From the NCBI GenBank assembly GCA_003254925.1, contig QANZ01049670.1, positions 7,496 to 71,495 of the forward strand: a stretch of 64,000 nucleotides of DNA, read 5' to 3'. Below are positions 28,403-41,976 of the stretch, piece after piece (position 1 is the first letter of the stretch; each line of letters begins with the position of its first letter). The DNA comes from Chamaecrista fasciculata (lineage: Eukaryota > Streptophyta > Magnoliopsida > Fabales > Fabaceae). Position numbers and translations under genes: made by a program. The notes under the pieces are model-generated. The model worked only from the letters and a program-made list of their open reading frames with translations, had not been told where the DNA came from and made no database searches.

Positions 28403-28727
28403 TAGCACTGTCAAAACGGGCTTAGGCCCGCGGGCCGGCCCGGCCCGCCCGCTAAATGGGCGGGCTTGGGCTTAAAAATTTTGGCCCGTTTAGCCCGTGG
28501 CCCGTAACGGGCCGGGGCGGTTAGGCCCGTTTACATTTTTTTAAGAAAATTTGCATGTAAAAATGTTTAGGCCCGCGGGCCGGCCCGGCCCGCCCGCTAA
28601 ATGGGCGGGCTTGGGTTTAAAAAATTTGGCCCGTTTAAAAACGGGCCTAAACGGCCCGGCCCGTTTAGCCCGTGGCCCGTAACGGGCCGGGGCGGGCCGG
28701 GCCGGGCCGGCCCGTTTAACAGTGCTA
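28403..28727. mobile_element. hAT-type MITE, 325 bp
   Basis: The termini are TAGCACTGTCAAAACGGGC and GCCCGTTTAACAGTGCTA, with a perfect 8-bp target duplication aatacatg at 28395-28402 and 28728-28735. The inside is GC-rich and made of gggcc/ggccc/cgggc repeats, with two near-identical blocks around 28421 and 28569. No coding capacity. Confidence 0.92.
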
Positions 28728-28735
28728 AATACATG

Positions 28736-29276
28736 TAATAAACGTAGTAACCGCCTCTCTGTCTACACTTTTTACACTTTTTCTCAGCCTTCTCTCTACT
28801 TTCATCTCTCAACTTTTCATTTTTCAGATTTAATTAGAGGGGGTTGCTCTATATTTGAGTAATTCCTCCCTGATTTTCATCTTTTCTTTACGTTTTCTTG
28901 TTTCAATAACTCAAATTTTGAGTCTCTCTAATTTGGTGGTGGTTATATCCAGATCTAATTCTGGTTTTATCCAGATCTTTTATAGTTCTACTCTTTCTTC
29001 ATGAAAGATTTGTTTCCGGTAATAGATCGACTCCAATCTTAGCATCTATACCACGAAGTTTTCGATCCTCTTTTAATTTTATGATGAAATCGGTGACTTC
29101 TACAACCATGAAGTTGAGTTCTCTTCTAATGAACAGGAAGTATAATAGTAAATGCTTTGTTAACAACACCAAGATCGGTGATAATTTTCAGCCTCTGGAT
29201 ATTGTCCACATAGGAATCTGAATGTTTATAAGTATTGTTTGACTTTCCTATAATATATTATGGGGTGATGCTTAAA
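28736..29276 (+). other. Transcript-like segment of unknown nature
   Basis: A CT-rich start (28750-28820) is followed by a 46-codon frame (MMKSVTSTTMKLSSLLMNRK..., near 29080-29220) and then an A-run at 29274. It could be a retrocopy of a short RNA or a LINE/SINE tail. I see no domain and no RNA polymerase III boxes. Confidence 0.25.
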
Positions 29277-29662
29277 AAAAACATTTCTTACATTTAAGGA
29301 ACTGAATTAAATTTATAACCATAAACAATATGATTACCTTTTTGTGAAGAAGAAAAATATGATTTCGAAAGCTACCAATACATGTTTGTCTTTCTTTTTA
29401 GGTCAATACTCAAATTAGTCCTAAATATATACCTTTAAGTTTGTTTTGGTCCCAAATTTACTTTTGGGCCTGATTTGATCCCATTTGTCGACATTTTCAA
29501 TTAGGTAGAAAAAAATAACTCATTTAAAGTAATTTTGTAGTTATGAATTCGACGCATTCATACTTGGACCCAATTTCATAATTACATACAAATAATTTTC
29601 ACAATAGAATTGCCTGGAACTTGTTTGTGAGGTTTTTAACTTGATTCATGCTAATAAAGTTT

Positions 29663-29884
29663 TGGCCAAATGTACTTTTGGTTCCTTAAGTTTTACTTAG
29701 GTTTCAATTTAATTTTATAATTTTTTTATTGTATTTTTGGTCTCATATTTTTTGGGTCAGATGAGATTGTCGATGAAAGTTTTTACAAAGATATGAGACT
29801 AATTCTGCGTGTAACAAAAAAATTATAAGATTAAATTGAGACCTGAACAAAAATTGTAAAATTAAAAATACACTTTGACCTAAA
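29663..29884. mobile_element. Short foldback MITE
   Basis: It begins ggccaaatgtacttttggttcc and ends in the inverted form aaaatacactttgacc. It is a diverged relative of the pair at 27335 and 27828. Confidence 0.6.
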
Positions 29885-30619
29885 ATATTTTAATAAAAAT
29901 TGGGCGATAATATCAAGAGTTTGGTAGACAGAGTTATTCTTTTTTCTTTTTCCTTTTTAATTTGACACATTTTTCAAAAAAATTAATTAAAAATTAAAAA
30001 ATATGAGAAAAGAGAGAGAAAGAAACAAAAATAAAAATTATTCTATCTATGAAGCTTTTATACCATTTCCCATAACAATTTGAGCTCTAAACACTAAAAA
30101 GTAAGAATTGCTCTTTTATCACTTTATTTTTTCATTGAAAATCTCACAAAGATATTTTTACGTCTTATCTTTTCTCTTAGTATTTATATATAAAAATATA
30201 TTTTAAGTCTCTTGATCAATATTGAATTTTTTATCTTTCAAATTTTATTACTCTTATTTTGATTTATTAATTTCAAAAATCAATAAGATCTTTTTAATTT
30301 ACAATACTATCAATTTTTTAAAATATTTTAAGTTTGTATCATTAATTATTATCAACATAAACAACTTATTAATTATATATTTAAAATTAATAAATAAATT
30401 CTTTTTTAATTTAATATTTTTTATTAAATAAATTAACAGTGTTAAAAGTTAAAGATATTTCTTACAGTTAAGGAACTCAATTAAATTTACTTAAATTAAA
30501 ACAAGTAATTAAATTATAATCTAAATAATTATAAACAAATTTACAAATATGATTACTGTTTTTGTGAAAAAAAAAATGTAAAGCTACCAAAACATGTCTG
30601 TCTTGATACCAAAGAAAAA

Positions 30620-31969
30620 AAAAACATGTCTGTCTCACTTTTTAAGTTTTTATGACTACGGTCTACGGCCGATACTTCTGGTTGATATCTTTGTGCAGTG
30701 AAGGCGTTTTCTTTATTTGACAAATTGTCATTTTTGACTTGCACGCCAACGAAACTAATAAATATATGGTTGTTTAACAAAAAAAAAATAAATATATGAT
30801 TGTATTTCATTATGGCACAACTTACATCAAGTTTTCTACATTCTTACTATCAAGTTCTCCGATCAACATTTGATATGTGACAAATATTTTATATATGACC
30901 AATCATGATAGAGAGAGAATATTAAACGCCACTTTTTGCATGACCAATCATTAAAGAGAAAGAGAATGTAACCAAGACTTATGATTGGTGGAACTTGATA
31001 ACAAGGATGTAGGGAACTTGATGTGAGTTTTATTCTGTCATTATTTGTGGAAAATGTTAAGCCTGATTTTCTTTTATTTCCACTTTCTATGTGAAGTATT
31101 ATTGGACACTTCTTTCAATAATAGATTAATATTTCGTGAGTGGCTAATGTTTTAGTTACAAAAACTTATTTTTAATCCGTGTAATGCTTTATGGTGTAAT
31201 CCAAAATCCAAAATTATTTTTTCAAAAAGTTATAAGGATAAAATAGGTCAAAACTTCAAATTGGCCTTAAATGTATGGGGTATATTTTCAAATTGGTCCT
31301 AAATGTTTCAATAATTTTACATTGGTTCTACTTGTTTTTATAATTTCTCAAATTGATTCCAAATCTATTTTCGGAATGCAGTTTAATTTCATTTGCTAAC
31401 AGTTTTCAACTGGGTATAGAAACATAGTTTCGAACTCGTTAGGGGTTCGGACTTGAAATGAGAAATATATAACCAATTTCGTTTATTTGACCGTAAAACG
31501 AGTGACTCACTTTCAGGATTAATTTAATCTTGTTTATTGACAGTCCCAACTAGATAAAGAAAATACTTTTCAAAAATAATATTTAATTTTGGATTTGTCA
31601 CATTCAAATTTAAAACAAGAGATATGACCAAATTCAGTATTTTTTTAACCAATTTAACAAATTAATAGCCAATATCCTAATGGTATTTTAGCGAGGAGTA
31701 CAGTTTTGCTAAATTTTTTACGAAAGGTCCATTTTTGCTAATAGAATAAACCACAGTATACTTAATTGTAACTTTTTAAAGTATGAAGACCTAATCTATA
31801 ATTGGGCCTAACAAGGAAGACTCTTTTTGTATTTTACCCAAGGATTTATTATAGCTTTCAATTAACTTCCAAGTTCCACCGAAGAGACAGAGCGATAAAT
31901 GAATAAAATGTCTTTTTTTTTTTCCTTTAAAAAATGTAAATATCTTTCTGTACATCAACTCACTCTGGG
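30620..31969. other. AT-rich intergenic region with MITE remnants
   Basis: No gene is seen. At 31240-31640 phrases such as aaattggtcctaaatgt, catttgctaacag and gacttgaaatgagaaat match the degenerate MITEs at 57480-57940 and 54000-54360. Two similar short segments containing atgaccaatca lie near 30895 and 30940. Confidence 0.45.
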
Positions 31970-31977
31970 AGATCTAG

Positions 31978-32625
31978 TAGGGGTGAGCAAACCAACCCAC
32001 CAACCCGCGAGCCCGCAGAAACCAACCCAACCCGCAGCTATGGGTTGGGTTGGTTCGGGTTCGCGGGTTGGTTTGGGTTCAAAATTCTCAACCCGCACAC
32101 TTGCGGGTTGGGTTGCGGGTTTGGAGTTTTTCAACCCAACCCAACCCGCGAGCCCGCATATAATTTTTTTATTTTTTTTAATAAATATTTATATGTTTTT
32201 ATATAAATTTTGTATGTTTTCTTATGTATTTATACTATTAGTTCTTTATAAATAAGATATTTTGATTTTAAAATTTACATAATTACATATATGTATTACA
32301 TTTACATATTTTATAGAATATATTTTAATTGATTTATATTTATATATATAAAATCTATGTTTTTTAACATTTTTTATGTGTAAGTTTTTTTATTCACTAC
32401 CCACAAATTTATAATAATATTTTGTTTAATGAAAATTATAAAAAAAAAATTACAAACTCAACCCGCGGGTTCAACCCAACCCAACCCGCAACTCTGCGGG
32501 TTGGGTTGGTTCGGGTTGAGTTTTAAAAATCATAAAACCCAACCCAACCCAACCCGCAGATTGATGTGCGGGTTGGGTTGGGATTTCCCCTCAACCCGCC
32601 CCAACCCAACCCGTGCTCACCCCTA
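31978..32625. mobile_element. hAT-type MITE, 648 bp
   Basis: The termini are TAGGGGTGAGCA and TGCTCACCCCTA, with a perfect 8-bp target duplication agatctag at 31970-31977 and 32626-32633. Subterminal regions carry runs of caacccaaccc and gggttgggttgg on both strands, and the middle is AT-rich. No transposase. Confidence 0.92.
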
Positions 32626-32633
32626 AGATCTAG

Positions 32634-33050
32634 TCAGGTGTCATCTAATGTGGACAAATCGTATGGGTATGGACGTATGGCATGTGTCACTAAACCTGAT
32701 GTGCCATCATGGAGTTCCAATATTTTGTATCTCCTCAATTTTGTATATAAAATTATGAGTAAATTATAATTTGGTATCATGTGGTTTAAAACGTAATATT
32801 TTGATACCCTGAAAGTGGAGACCTCACGGTATCATGTAGTTTAAAACAATAATAGAAAAAAAAAATAACAGTAGTGGAATAGTTATACTTAAACGGTTAA
32901 CAATAAAGATTTGTGATTCATGAAAGTGGGTTCTTAAAAAATAGAGTGTAAATTATAATTTTTTATATTTATTGGTATATATTTATTTTATACAAGTTTT
33001 AAATGATGATTACTAGAAGACTTATCAAACATATATAATAGTATAGATAA
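32634..33050. other. Intergenic stretch, no gene seen
   Basis: AT-rich. ggtatcatgtggtttaaaa near 32774 and ggtatcatgtagtttaaaa near 32830 form a short repeated phrase. It leads into the LINE. Confidence 0.4.
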
Positions 33051-33052
33051 TT

Positions 33053-34755
33053 GTGACTAACATGAAACCTCTAATGTTAGCAACTACCATTAGTGAAACC
33101 CGTCGATGTATATTAAAAAGTAAATCTCCATTGTTGTTGAGATTCTCTCAACATGATTTTGAAGAGAATCATGAAATACTTGAATCATTTAAACCTCATT
33201 CTATTCACTATAATTGTGATGATGATGAAGTTCGGATTATTAATCGTAATGCCATGGAGCGTTTTTGGCATGATGCAGAGTTGTCTATGCAGAAAGGCAA
33301 GAGTGTTCTTGATTTTGCGGCTCTTCCGTCGTCGTCTATGGCCGCTGGGGGCCCCAGTGGGTTGGAAACGGGTATAGGTAGCTCGTCGACTTCGATGAAC
33401 TCCTCCGCCGTGGTGTACAGTACCTTGCAGGTTAACGACGTACTACCGTCTACTAACACCGTTTCTACAGGATCGTCTAATGATGTGGCTTGAGTTTCCC
33501 CCTTTGACTCTCTTTCTCTTCTTGAGTCATCAATGTCAGCAGGTCTATTTGGCAGCCAAATGTCTGTCATGGATGATGGTGGTGGCAGTGCTGAGTTGGC
33601 AAATTTGGGAGACTCAAGCTTTGATGATTTGGCTGCTTTGACACATGAACATGCCATGGATGATTTGTTGGCTTGGTTAGCTGACCCAAGTACCGATTTG
33701 GCTCCATCTCAGGCTATGCAAATGGATCCAAGTTCTTCTGATGGGCCGCTGCTGTCAATTATGGAAGGCCCTATTGATCTTGGGCCTATCGCTGCTCTTA
33801 TGGATTTGGATCCAAATTCTCCTTCTAATTTTATGGATCTAACATCCAATATACCTGGGCCTTTTGCTGCTGTAACGGACATGGATCCAAATTCCTTCTC
33901 TCCCTCTAGTAATATGGATTTGGGTTCCAATTTACCTGATCCAAATTCCTTCATTGCCTCCTTGCCTAGCTATTACTGATTCTGTCGCTTCTGGGCCGTC
34001 CTCCTCTGATCCAGGCTTCAAATTCACACAACCGGAGTACAGGCCTCTTCCTCAATGGGCCACATCATTAATTTCTACCAATACTATTTCTTCTGCGGTT
34101 CTCCCTACGCTTCTCCCAGCTTCTGTTATTTCGTTCCTATTATCCTTGGGGCCACATAGTTTTCTACAAGCCTCCCAATAAGCTATGAATCTGCATTGGG
34201 CTTTTATTTTTCAATCTGTTGCGCAGGGAGGAACTGGCAAGTCCATTCTAGAACAAATTATTGAAGCTCATCCAGATGTGGAAATTTCAGGGGTCGGATC
34301 TCTTATGGATTGGAGTAGTGTTACTTCGTTCCCCCAAAGTGCGGCATCTATCTACAATTGGTTTGCAGATGGGCTTCCTCCTGGTATTGGTATGGGCCTG
34401 GTTGTGGCTCTACGAAACGGAAGACACTTTTTCTGGGGGTTTTTTCCTACAGCTTTGGCTCCTTCGCCCCGTTTCATTGGTGTTGGAAAAAATTACATTT
34501 TCATGCCAAGTTTGTTAGGGTTGTTTCCGGTCTCACCTTTAAACTGGTATTTTGAAAATAGGGTTTGGATGTACTGGTCTGAGCAGTTTACCCTCTCTCG
34601 ATCTGTCTTCTTTTGTCCTTCTATTATTATTATAGGCGGGTCGGATGCGGTCAATGCGATGTGGGAACGTAAACGTCGAGCAAATGTTAGTCAACAAATC
34701 ATGGCGAAGCGTCGGCATCTACTGGCAGAACGGGAGTTACTGCTACAAGAATCAG
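33053..34755 (+). pseudogene. LINE ORF1-like region
   Basis: The frame from 33053 has a TGA at 33491-33493, resumes to 33979, then continues in another frame from about 33954 with a TAA at 34179-34181, and runs into the LTR insertion. It resumes at 44173 and ends TAG near 44337 after WCPHCHSDG. It is broken by at least two stops and one shift. The product would be acidic, with repeated MD.DPNS and PGPFAA-like units of about 26 residues (33800-33960), then a basic, coiled-coil-like WERKRRANVSQQIMAKRR stretch. The usual DUF4283 and CCHC parts of plant L1 ORF1 are not visible, so the ORF1 label rests on position. Confidence 0.5.
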
Positions 34756-34784
34756 TGTAACATCCTAAAATAAATAAATAAACA

Positions 34785-34854
<70 letters not shown>

Positions 34855-35652
34855 GTAATAATAATAATGAGCATAAGTGGTAAATATATATTTATATATA
34901 TATAAGTAAGCAAATAACTAGTGGCATACACATTTATATATATATAAAAACTATTCTAGATGCCCTATGAATTATAAATATTTATATATATTGATCCATG
35001 AAGATGGGAGGGTAATCTGACGAAAATTATTTGTGGGCAAAAGGTATAAAGATATATATAGCATTTGGTGGGCCATGGTTAGCCCCTAAAATTGTAACTT
35101 GAGATGGTAACTAGGAAATAACTAGGAAGGGATAAGATAGGGAAAATATATAAACTTTGAGCAGAAGTCATTTTATAGCAGAAGCCACAGTGAGTGGATA
35201 AGGGGCCTCAACACGTGTCCTCATAGGAGAGGCTGCTTTGTTTATAAATGGGGTAAAAATCTAAGAAAGAAAGGAAAAAAAAAAAGAAAGACGAAAGAAA
35301 AAAAAAGAGAAAGAGAAGGCGAAAGAATTTACAGAGAGGAAAGTGATAGTTGAGAAGAGCAACTTTCTATCCGTATTCTATAAAGAGTAAGAAGTAGAGT
35401 ACTACTTTTAAACTGTTTCTTTCTTAAATCTGTACCAGTTCTTTGTTTATTCTTCCTAAGTTAACTCCTTCTATCTCTTCTTCATTTGTCTGATTTGTTT
35501 CAGAAAGGGATAATTATTAGTTCAACCATTATAGTTTTCTTCCTTTTTATTTTGGTCCTAGTTCTTTTCATCATAGATGTGTGTTTGTTCTTACTGTTTT
35601 ATAGTTATGGGTTCTACAATTCTGTTATATTCTTGTTAATCTTAATATATTG

Positions 35653-35689
<37 letters not shown>

Positions 35690-37313
35690 AATACATTTGT
35701 TAAGTACCTTGTTAGAATGGATTCTTTTTATGACAAGATGAAAACATTTATATATATATATACACAAATAGCTAATGATTCATGGTGTATTGTTCATATG
35801 GCCCACTTGTGTAAAGGTTACTTTTCGTGAGTTGAACTCCTATATATTCACAATATATATATATATACACATATAAGATTGAGGTGGGTCATGCTAATAT
35901 TATGTATTTATAAAGAAGATGTGGGACATGCCTATATATATATTGAATTTGTAAAGAAAACATGGTCATGGTAGGCTATTACTTTAACCTGTGTTAGCTA
36001 GCAGGAAGGTCACCGTACGGTCTTTGTGTGCAGGGTGTTTAGCTCTTTTGAGTATATATACATATTTTCTATACTAGCCTACTGAATAGTTCTATTTTAA
36101 CTGTTTAAACACGTGTTAGCAAAAGTTATCAGATAACTGTTACCGAAACAGATATAATATTGCCTGTACACAGGAAATAAATGAAATTTTGTTATGTATG
36201 GTTTCCGTTGGATCCAGTTAGGGGACGCCCTAGATACGGACGGTGAGTGAGAAAAGCCACCGAGGTGAGTGAGGAAAGCCACCACCATATACAGGACATA
36301 GAAAAATATATATCTATATATATGTTTATATGTATTTTATTTCGTTTCATTTATGATATTATCTTCTCGCTGGTACAACTGGATATATTATGAATTTTAT
36401 TTAACTCTTTCTTACTTACTGGGAATTTGTAATTCTCAATATCTCTTTCATCATGTATCCAGATGCCGGTCTGTAGGTGGATACTGGACGTATATACGAT
36501 GTGGGTAGATGTTCCGATTATAGGAACTTTTCCAGTTATAACGGGGATCGAATTAACCTTTACTTACTATTCCGAAAATATTAACAGTCCTGCAACCCAG
36601 GCGGTTCCCATTGATATCATGCCGGGCGCCCCTGTCCCCGGAGGACCCGATGTTGAAAATGGATTCTAAATAAAAATTAGGAAAGTATGTGTGGATATGT
36701 AAAATATATATATTATAGATGAAAGTACTCTGACGCTTAATCCTAGCCTGATAGGAGCTCTTTTGCTGAGAAAAGTTGAAGCTCCATATATATCTATATA
36801 AAGCTAGGATAATCTAATATAATATAATATATGTGTGTATTTAGAATGATGAAAGTATTAATGTACAATGGTGTGCTAGTAATTCGCAAATATGACTGTA
36901 AGGGCTGTAATGCTTGATGAATGATATATATATATATATATGGGTGTACTTGTTTATACATATTTGATGTGAAGTGGAACAACTAAATTAAATATTTAAC
37001 TTATTATATGTATATACATCAATGTAGGAGGATTGGTGAAATGGGGAATGAAAGTCAAAGTTTCCTGTAAGACTTCAAGTAACAAATAAAGTGCTTCTTT
37101 GATTGTTAATTTTTTTAAAAAAAATAGTATATACCTCATTTAGTACAATTGTGAGCCCATTTAATTTATACAACATATTTTTTTTACTAACCAATGTTGT
37201 ATGTTTACTCACCGAAAATAACATCCATTAGGAAAACAAATTAAATTATTTATATGTTTTCTATAAAAATGATAATAATAGTAAAAAAAAATTAATTAAA
37301 TTAGGATATTACA
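34756..37313 (+). repeat. 5' LTR of the gypsy element
   Basis: It is 2558 bp, with an aat microsatellite at about 34783-34870 and a ta run at about 35653-35687. It is nearly identical to the 3' LTR, especially after about 35940. Confidence 0.92.
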
Positions 37314-40300
37314 GTTTGGTATCAGAGCACGATAGTCCTAGTGAAATCCGTGGGTATGGGTAATAAGTTGTCATGGGTACAATTGTACCTATATTAGATT
37401 GTTTGATGTTATATTTTGTTATCATAATTATTTATTGAGCCTGATCACCTCAATAATTATTTTGTAAATGTAGCAACAACATGACATCAGCCAGTCCAGT
37501 GAATAGTACAAGTGGGAGTCTAGAAGGTATGATGCAGACCCTACAAGGAATGGCTGACGCCATCAGGGAACAAGCATCTGCTACCAACAAGGTGCTGCAA
37601 CATTTTCAGGAAAATGGGGTCAGTACTAATAGGCAGTCAGATACTGAGCTTGAGAAGTCCTTAGGTAACCATGGGTATCAGGGATGGACAGATTTCCAGA
37701 AAGCAAAACCACAATCCTTTCGGGGAAGTCCGAATCCATTAGTAGCTGAAGAGTGGGTTAGGGAGATAGAGAAAATCTTTGAACTTTTAAAAGTTTCTGA
37801 TGAACAAAAAGTAACTTTTGCCACATATAAGTTAGTGGGGGAAGCAGAGTATTGGTGGAATAATGCAAAGAGTTTGCTAGAAACACAAAATTCACCAATC
37901 ACCTGGGAGTTGTTTAAAACGGTATTCTTAGATAAGTATTTTCCTGACTGTGTGAAAAATGAAAAGGAGATAGAATTTTTACAACTTAAACAGGGAAGTA
38001 TGACCATTAGTCAGTATGATGCTAAATTTGAAGAGTTGTCAAAATTTTCTTCTTATCTTAAGTATAACTATGACGAGAATTGGAAGGCTAGACAGTGGGA
38101 GTCGGGTTTGAGACCAGAAATCAAAAATGCAGTTGCAACTTTTGAAATTAGAGACTATGCATCTCTAGTTAATAAGTGTCGGATTATAGAGAAAAATTTG
38201 CTAGAAATAATGAGAGAAAAACATAAACAAAATTCCTGGAAAAGAAAGAGGGAGGATAATGGGCAAAGAATGGGTTATAAGCCTCAAAATCAAAGGGTCT
38301 CTTCTAACAATACCCAGGTAATGATTACATGCAACAAGTGTGGAAAGAATCACGGAAATAGACCATGCTACTTTGGACAAAGTGTATGCTATAACTGTGG
38401 AAAACCTGGACACCTTTTCCGAGACTGTATAAAGGGCAAGGAGAAGAAACCAAAACAACGACCACAAACTAAAGGAAGAGTTTTTACCTTAAATGGTTAG
38501 GAAGTGGATCAGTCTCCTAATTTGATTCAAGGTACATGTTATATTAAAAATATTCCCTTAGTTGTACTGTTTGATTCTGGAGCCACCCATTCTTTCATCT
38601 CCAATGATTCTGTAAAACGTCTAGAGTTATGTATGTCTGAATTACCCTTCAAATTATCTGTAACCACTCCTATAGGAAAATCAATCTTAACCTCTTATGC
38701 TTGCTTAAATTGTCCAATCAGAGTCCAAAATAAAATGTCTACTATCCATCTAGTAGAGTTACCTTTAAAAGGAATAGATGTTATCTTAGGGATGGATTGG
38801 TTATCCTCAAATCACGTTACCTTGAACTGTCAAGAGAAAAGTCTTTCTTTTCAAAACCTGAGTCCAGGAAAAGCGACATCTCTTAACACTACCCAGGTAA
38901 GGGAAAGTTTTACGGAAAAACATGGCTATTTGAATGTTATTATGTCAGAGGAGAGTAAGATAGTAGCCACTATTCCTATAGTTAAAGAATATATTGAGGT
39001 TTTTCCCCCGGATATCACAAGTCTACCACCAGAGAGAGAAATAGAATTTTCAATTGACTTAGTTCCTGGAACTGGTCCTATCTCTACAGCACCCTACAGA
39101 ATGTCTCCTTTAGAATTAAGTGAACTTAAGAAACAACTAGAAGACTTATTAACAAAGGGATTTATTAGACCTAGTGTGTCACCTTGGGGAGCACCTGTAC
39201 TGTTTGTCAAAAAGAAAGATGGTAGTATGAGATTATGTATCGACTATAGGCAATTAAATAAGGTAACTATAAAGAATAAGTATCCTTTACCTAGGATTGA
39301 TGATTTACTAGATCAATTAAGAGGAGCTGCAATTTTCTCTAAAATAGATCTGAGGTCGGGATACCACCACATAAGGATAAAAACTGAGGATATTCCAAAA
39401 ACTGCTTTTCGAACTAGGTATGGACATTATGAGTATTTAGTAATGCCTTTTGGTCTAACTAATGCCCCAGCTATTTTTATGGATTATATGAACCGGATCT
39501 TTAAACCCTATTTAGACCAGTTTGTAGTAGTTTTCATAGATGATATCCTTATCTATTCCAGGACAAGAGAAGAACACGAACAACACCTCAAGATTGTATT
39601 AAAAATTCTAAAAGAAAAGAAGTTGTTTGCAAAATTTCAAAAATGTGAATTTTGGTTAGAGGAAGTGAAGTTTTTAGGTCATGTAATAACTAGTGAGGGG
39701 GTTAGTGTTGATCCTAGCAAAATAGAAGCTATACTAAATTGGGAAAGACCCAAAACAGTCACCGAAATTCGAAGTTTTCTAGGATTAGCAGGGTATTACA
39801 GACGATTCATTAAAGGATTTTCTCAAATAGCTCATCCCTTAACTAGACTAACTAAAAAAGGAAACCCTTTTACCTGGACAGAGGAATGCGAAAAAAATTT
39901 TGAAGGATTAAAAAAGAAATTAACTTCTGCACCAGTTCTTACTATTCCAGACCCTGTAGAAAAATTTGAAGTTTATAGTGATGCTTCTAAGAAAGGATTA
40001 GGTTGTGTATTAATGCAAAATAGAAAGGTTGTAGCATATGCTTCTAGACAACTCCGACCACATGAAGAACATTACCCCACCCATGATTTGGAGTTAGCAG
40101 CAGTGGTCTTTGCATTAAAAATTTGGAGACATTATTTGTATGGGGCAAATTTTGAAGTCTATAGTGATCATAAAAGCCTTAAGTATCTTTTTGACCAAAA
40201 AGAACTCAATATGAGACAAAGAAGATGGATGGAATTCTTGAAAGATTATGAGTTCAAATTGAAATACCACCCTGGAAAAGCCAATGTAGTGGCTGATGCT

Positions 40301-41897
40301 CTTAGTAGAAAGACCTTACATATGGCTCATATGATGATTTATGAATTAAAATTAGTTGAAGAATTTAGAAACTTGAATTTAGCAACAACTATATATCCCC
40401 ATAGTATGTACTTGAGACATTTGAAAATAGAAAGTGAATTTAAATCTCAAATTATAGATGCCCAAAAAGAAGACCAGTTTTTACAAACACGGGAAGGTCA
40501 AGATCATTTCCATAAAACAAAGGAAGGGGTTATTCTATTTAAAAATAGGTTATGTGTTCCTAACAATAAAGAAATAAGAATAAAAATTTTAGAAGAAGCC
40601 CATAGGAGTCAATATACAATTCACCCTGGCACAACAAAAATGTACCATGATCTTAAGAAAGTGTGTTGGTGGCGGAGCATGAAGAGGGATATAGCGGAGT
40701 TTGTATCAAAATGTTTGACTTGTCAAAAAGTCAAGATTGAACATCAAAAGCCCTCTGGAATGTTACAACCTATAGAAATACCTGAGTGGAAATAGGATAG
40801 CATATCGATGGATTTTATAGTAGGGTTGCCAAAGACACCATTGGGGTATGATTCTATATGGGTAATAGTAGATAGATTGACAAAATCTGCTCACTTCCTA
40901 CCTATAAAAATCACATACTCATTAGAGAAGCTAGCTCGACTATATGTACAAGAAATAGTAACGTTACATGGGATACCATCAAATATTATATTAGATAGAG
41001 ATCCAAGATTTACCTCTAGGTTCTGGAAAGTTCTACAAGAAGCCTTTGGAACTCAACTAAGATTTAGTACCGCTTATCATCCACAAACAGATGGACAAAC
41101 AGAAAGAACTAATCAAACTTTAGAGGATATGCTTAGAGCATGTGTTCTAGAGCAAGGAGGGAATTGGGATAAATATTTACCTTTAGCTGAATTTGCTTAT
41201 AATAATAGTTACCACTCAAGTCTTAAGATGGCTCCTTATGAAGCATTGTACGGAAGGAAATGTAGATCCCCACTTTGTTGGTATGAGGTAGGAGAGCGAA
41301 GTTTGTTAGGACCAGATATAGTACAAGAAACCTCAGAACAGATAAAATTAATAAAAAATAGATTATTATCAGCTCAAAGTCGACAAAAGAATTACTATGA
41401 TCAAAGAAGAAAACCTCTAGAATTTAAAGAAGGTGATCATGTTTTTCTGAAAATTACTCCTACTACTGGGATCGGTAGATCTTTGAAAGCCAAAAAGTTG
41501 AGTCCAAAATATATAGGACCTTTCCAAATTTTAAGAAGGATAGGTTCAGTAGCATATCAAATTGCCCTTCCGCCAATGTTATCTAACCTTCATAATGTTT
41601 TCCATGTTTCACAACTTCGTAAATACATCTCTGATTCTTCTCATGTAGTTAATGTAGAAACGGTACAATTAAGAGAAGATTTAACTTATCCCTCAAGACC
41701 AATTCAAATTATCGGGACTGATACTAAACAATTAAGAAACAAAACTATTCCTTTAGTAAAAGTGGTCTGGGAAGGTTTGACCTCGCGAGAAGCGACATGG
41801 GAAAAGACAGACGAAATGTTACAACAATACCCAGAATTATTTTCTTCAGGTAAATTTTAAATTTTGTGGGCAAAATTTTTTAAAAGGATAGGAGAAA

Positions 41898-41926
41898 TGT
41901 AACATCCTAAAATAAATAAATAAACA

Positions 41927-41976
<50 letters not shown>

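Larger units (their letters stand above)
28199..30610. repeat. Locally duplicated segment, decayed
   Basis: Blocks recur in the same order. attacatacaaata...cttgaacttgtttgtgaagt occurs at 28199 and 29581. gagctctaaa...aaaattgctcctttat occurs near 28303 and 30082. aaacatttcttacat...aaagctaccaatacatg occurs at 28345-28402, 29277-29383 and in part at 30455-30597. The copies are interrupted by MITEs (28403, 29663). No gene is seen in it. Confidence 0.55.

Noticed and set aside
33208-33657. A 149-codon minus-strand frame
   Set aside because: It overlaps the plus-strand LINE region and shows no domain; likely a shadow of biased composition.
36463-36669. A 68-codon frame, found identically at 43316-43522
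   Set aside because: Both lie at the same place in the two LTRs of the gypsy element; they are LTR sequence and not genes.
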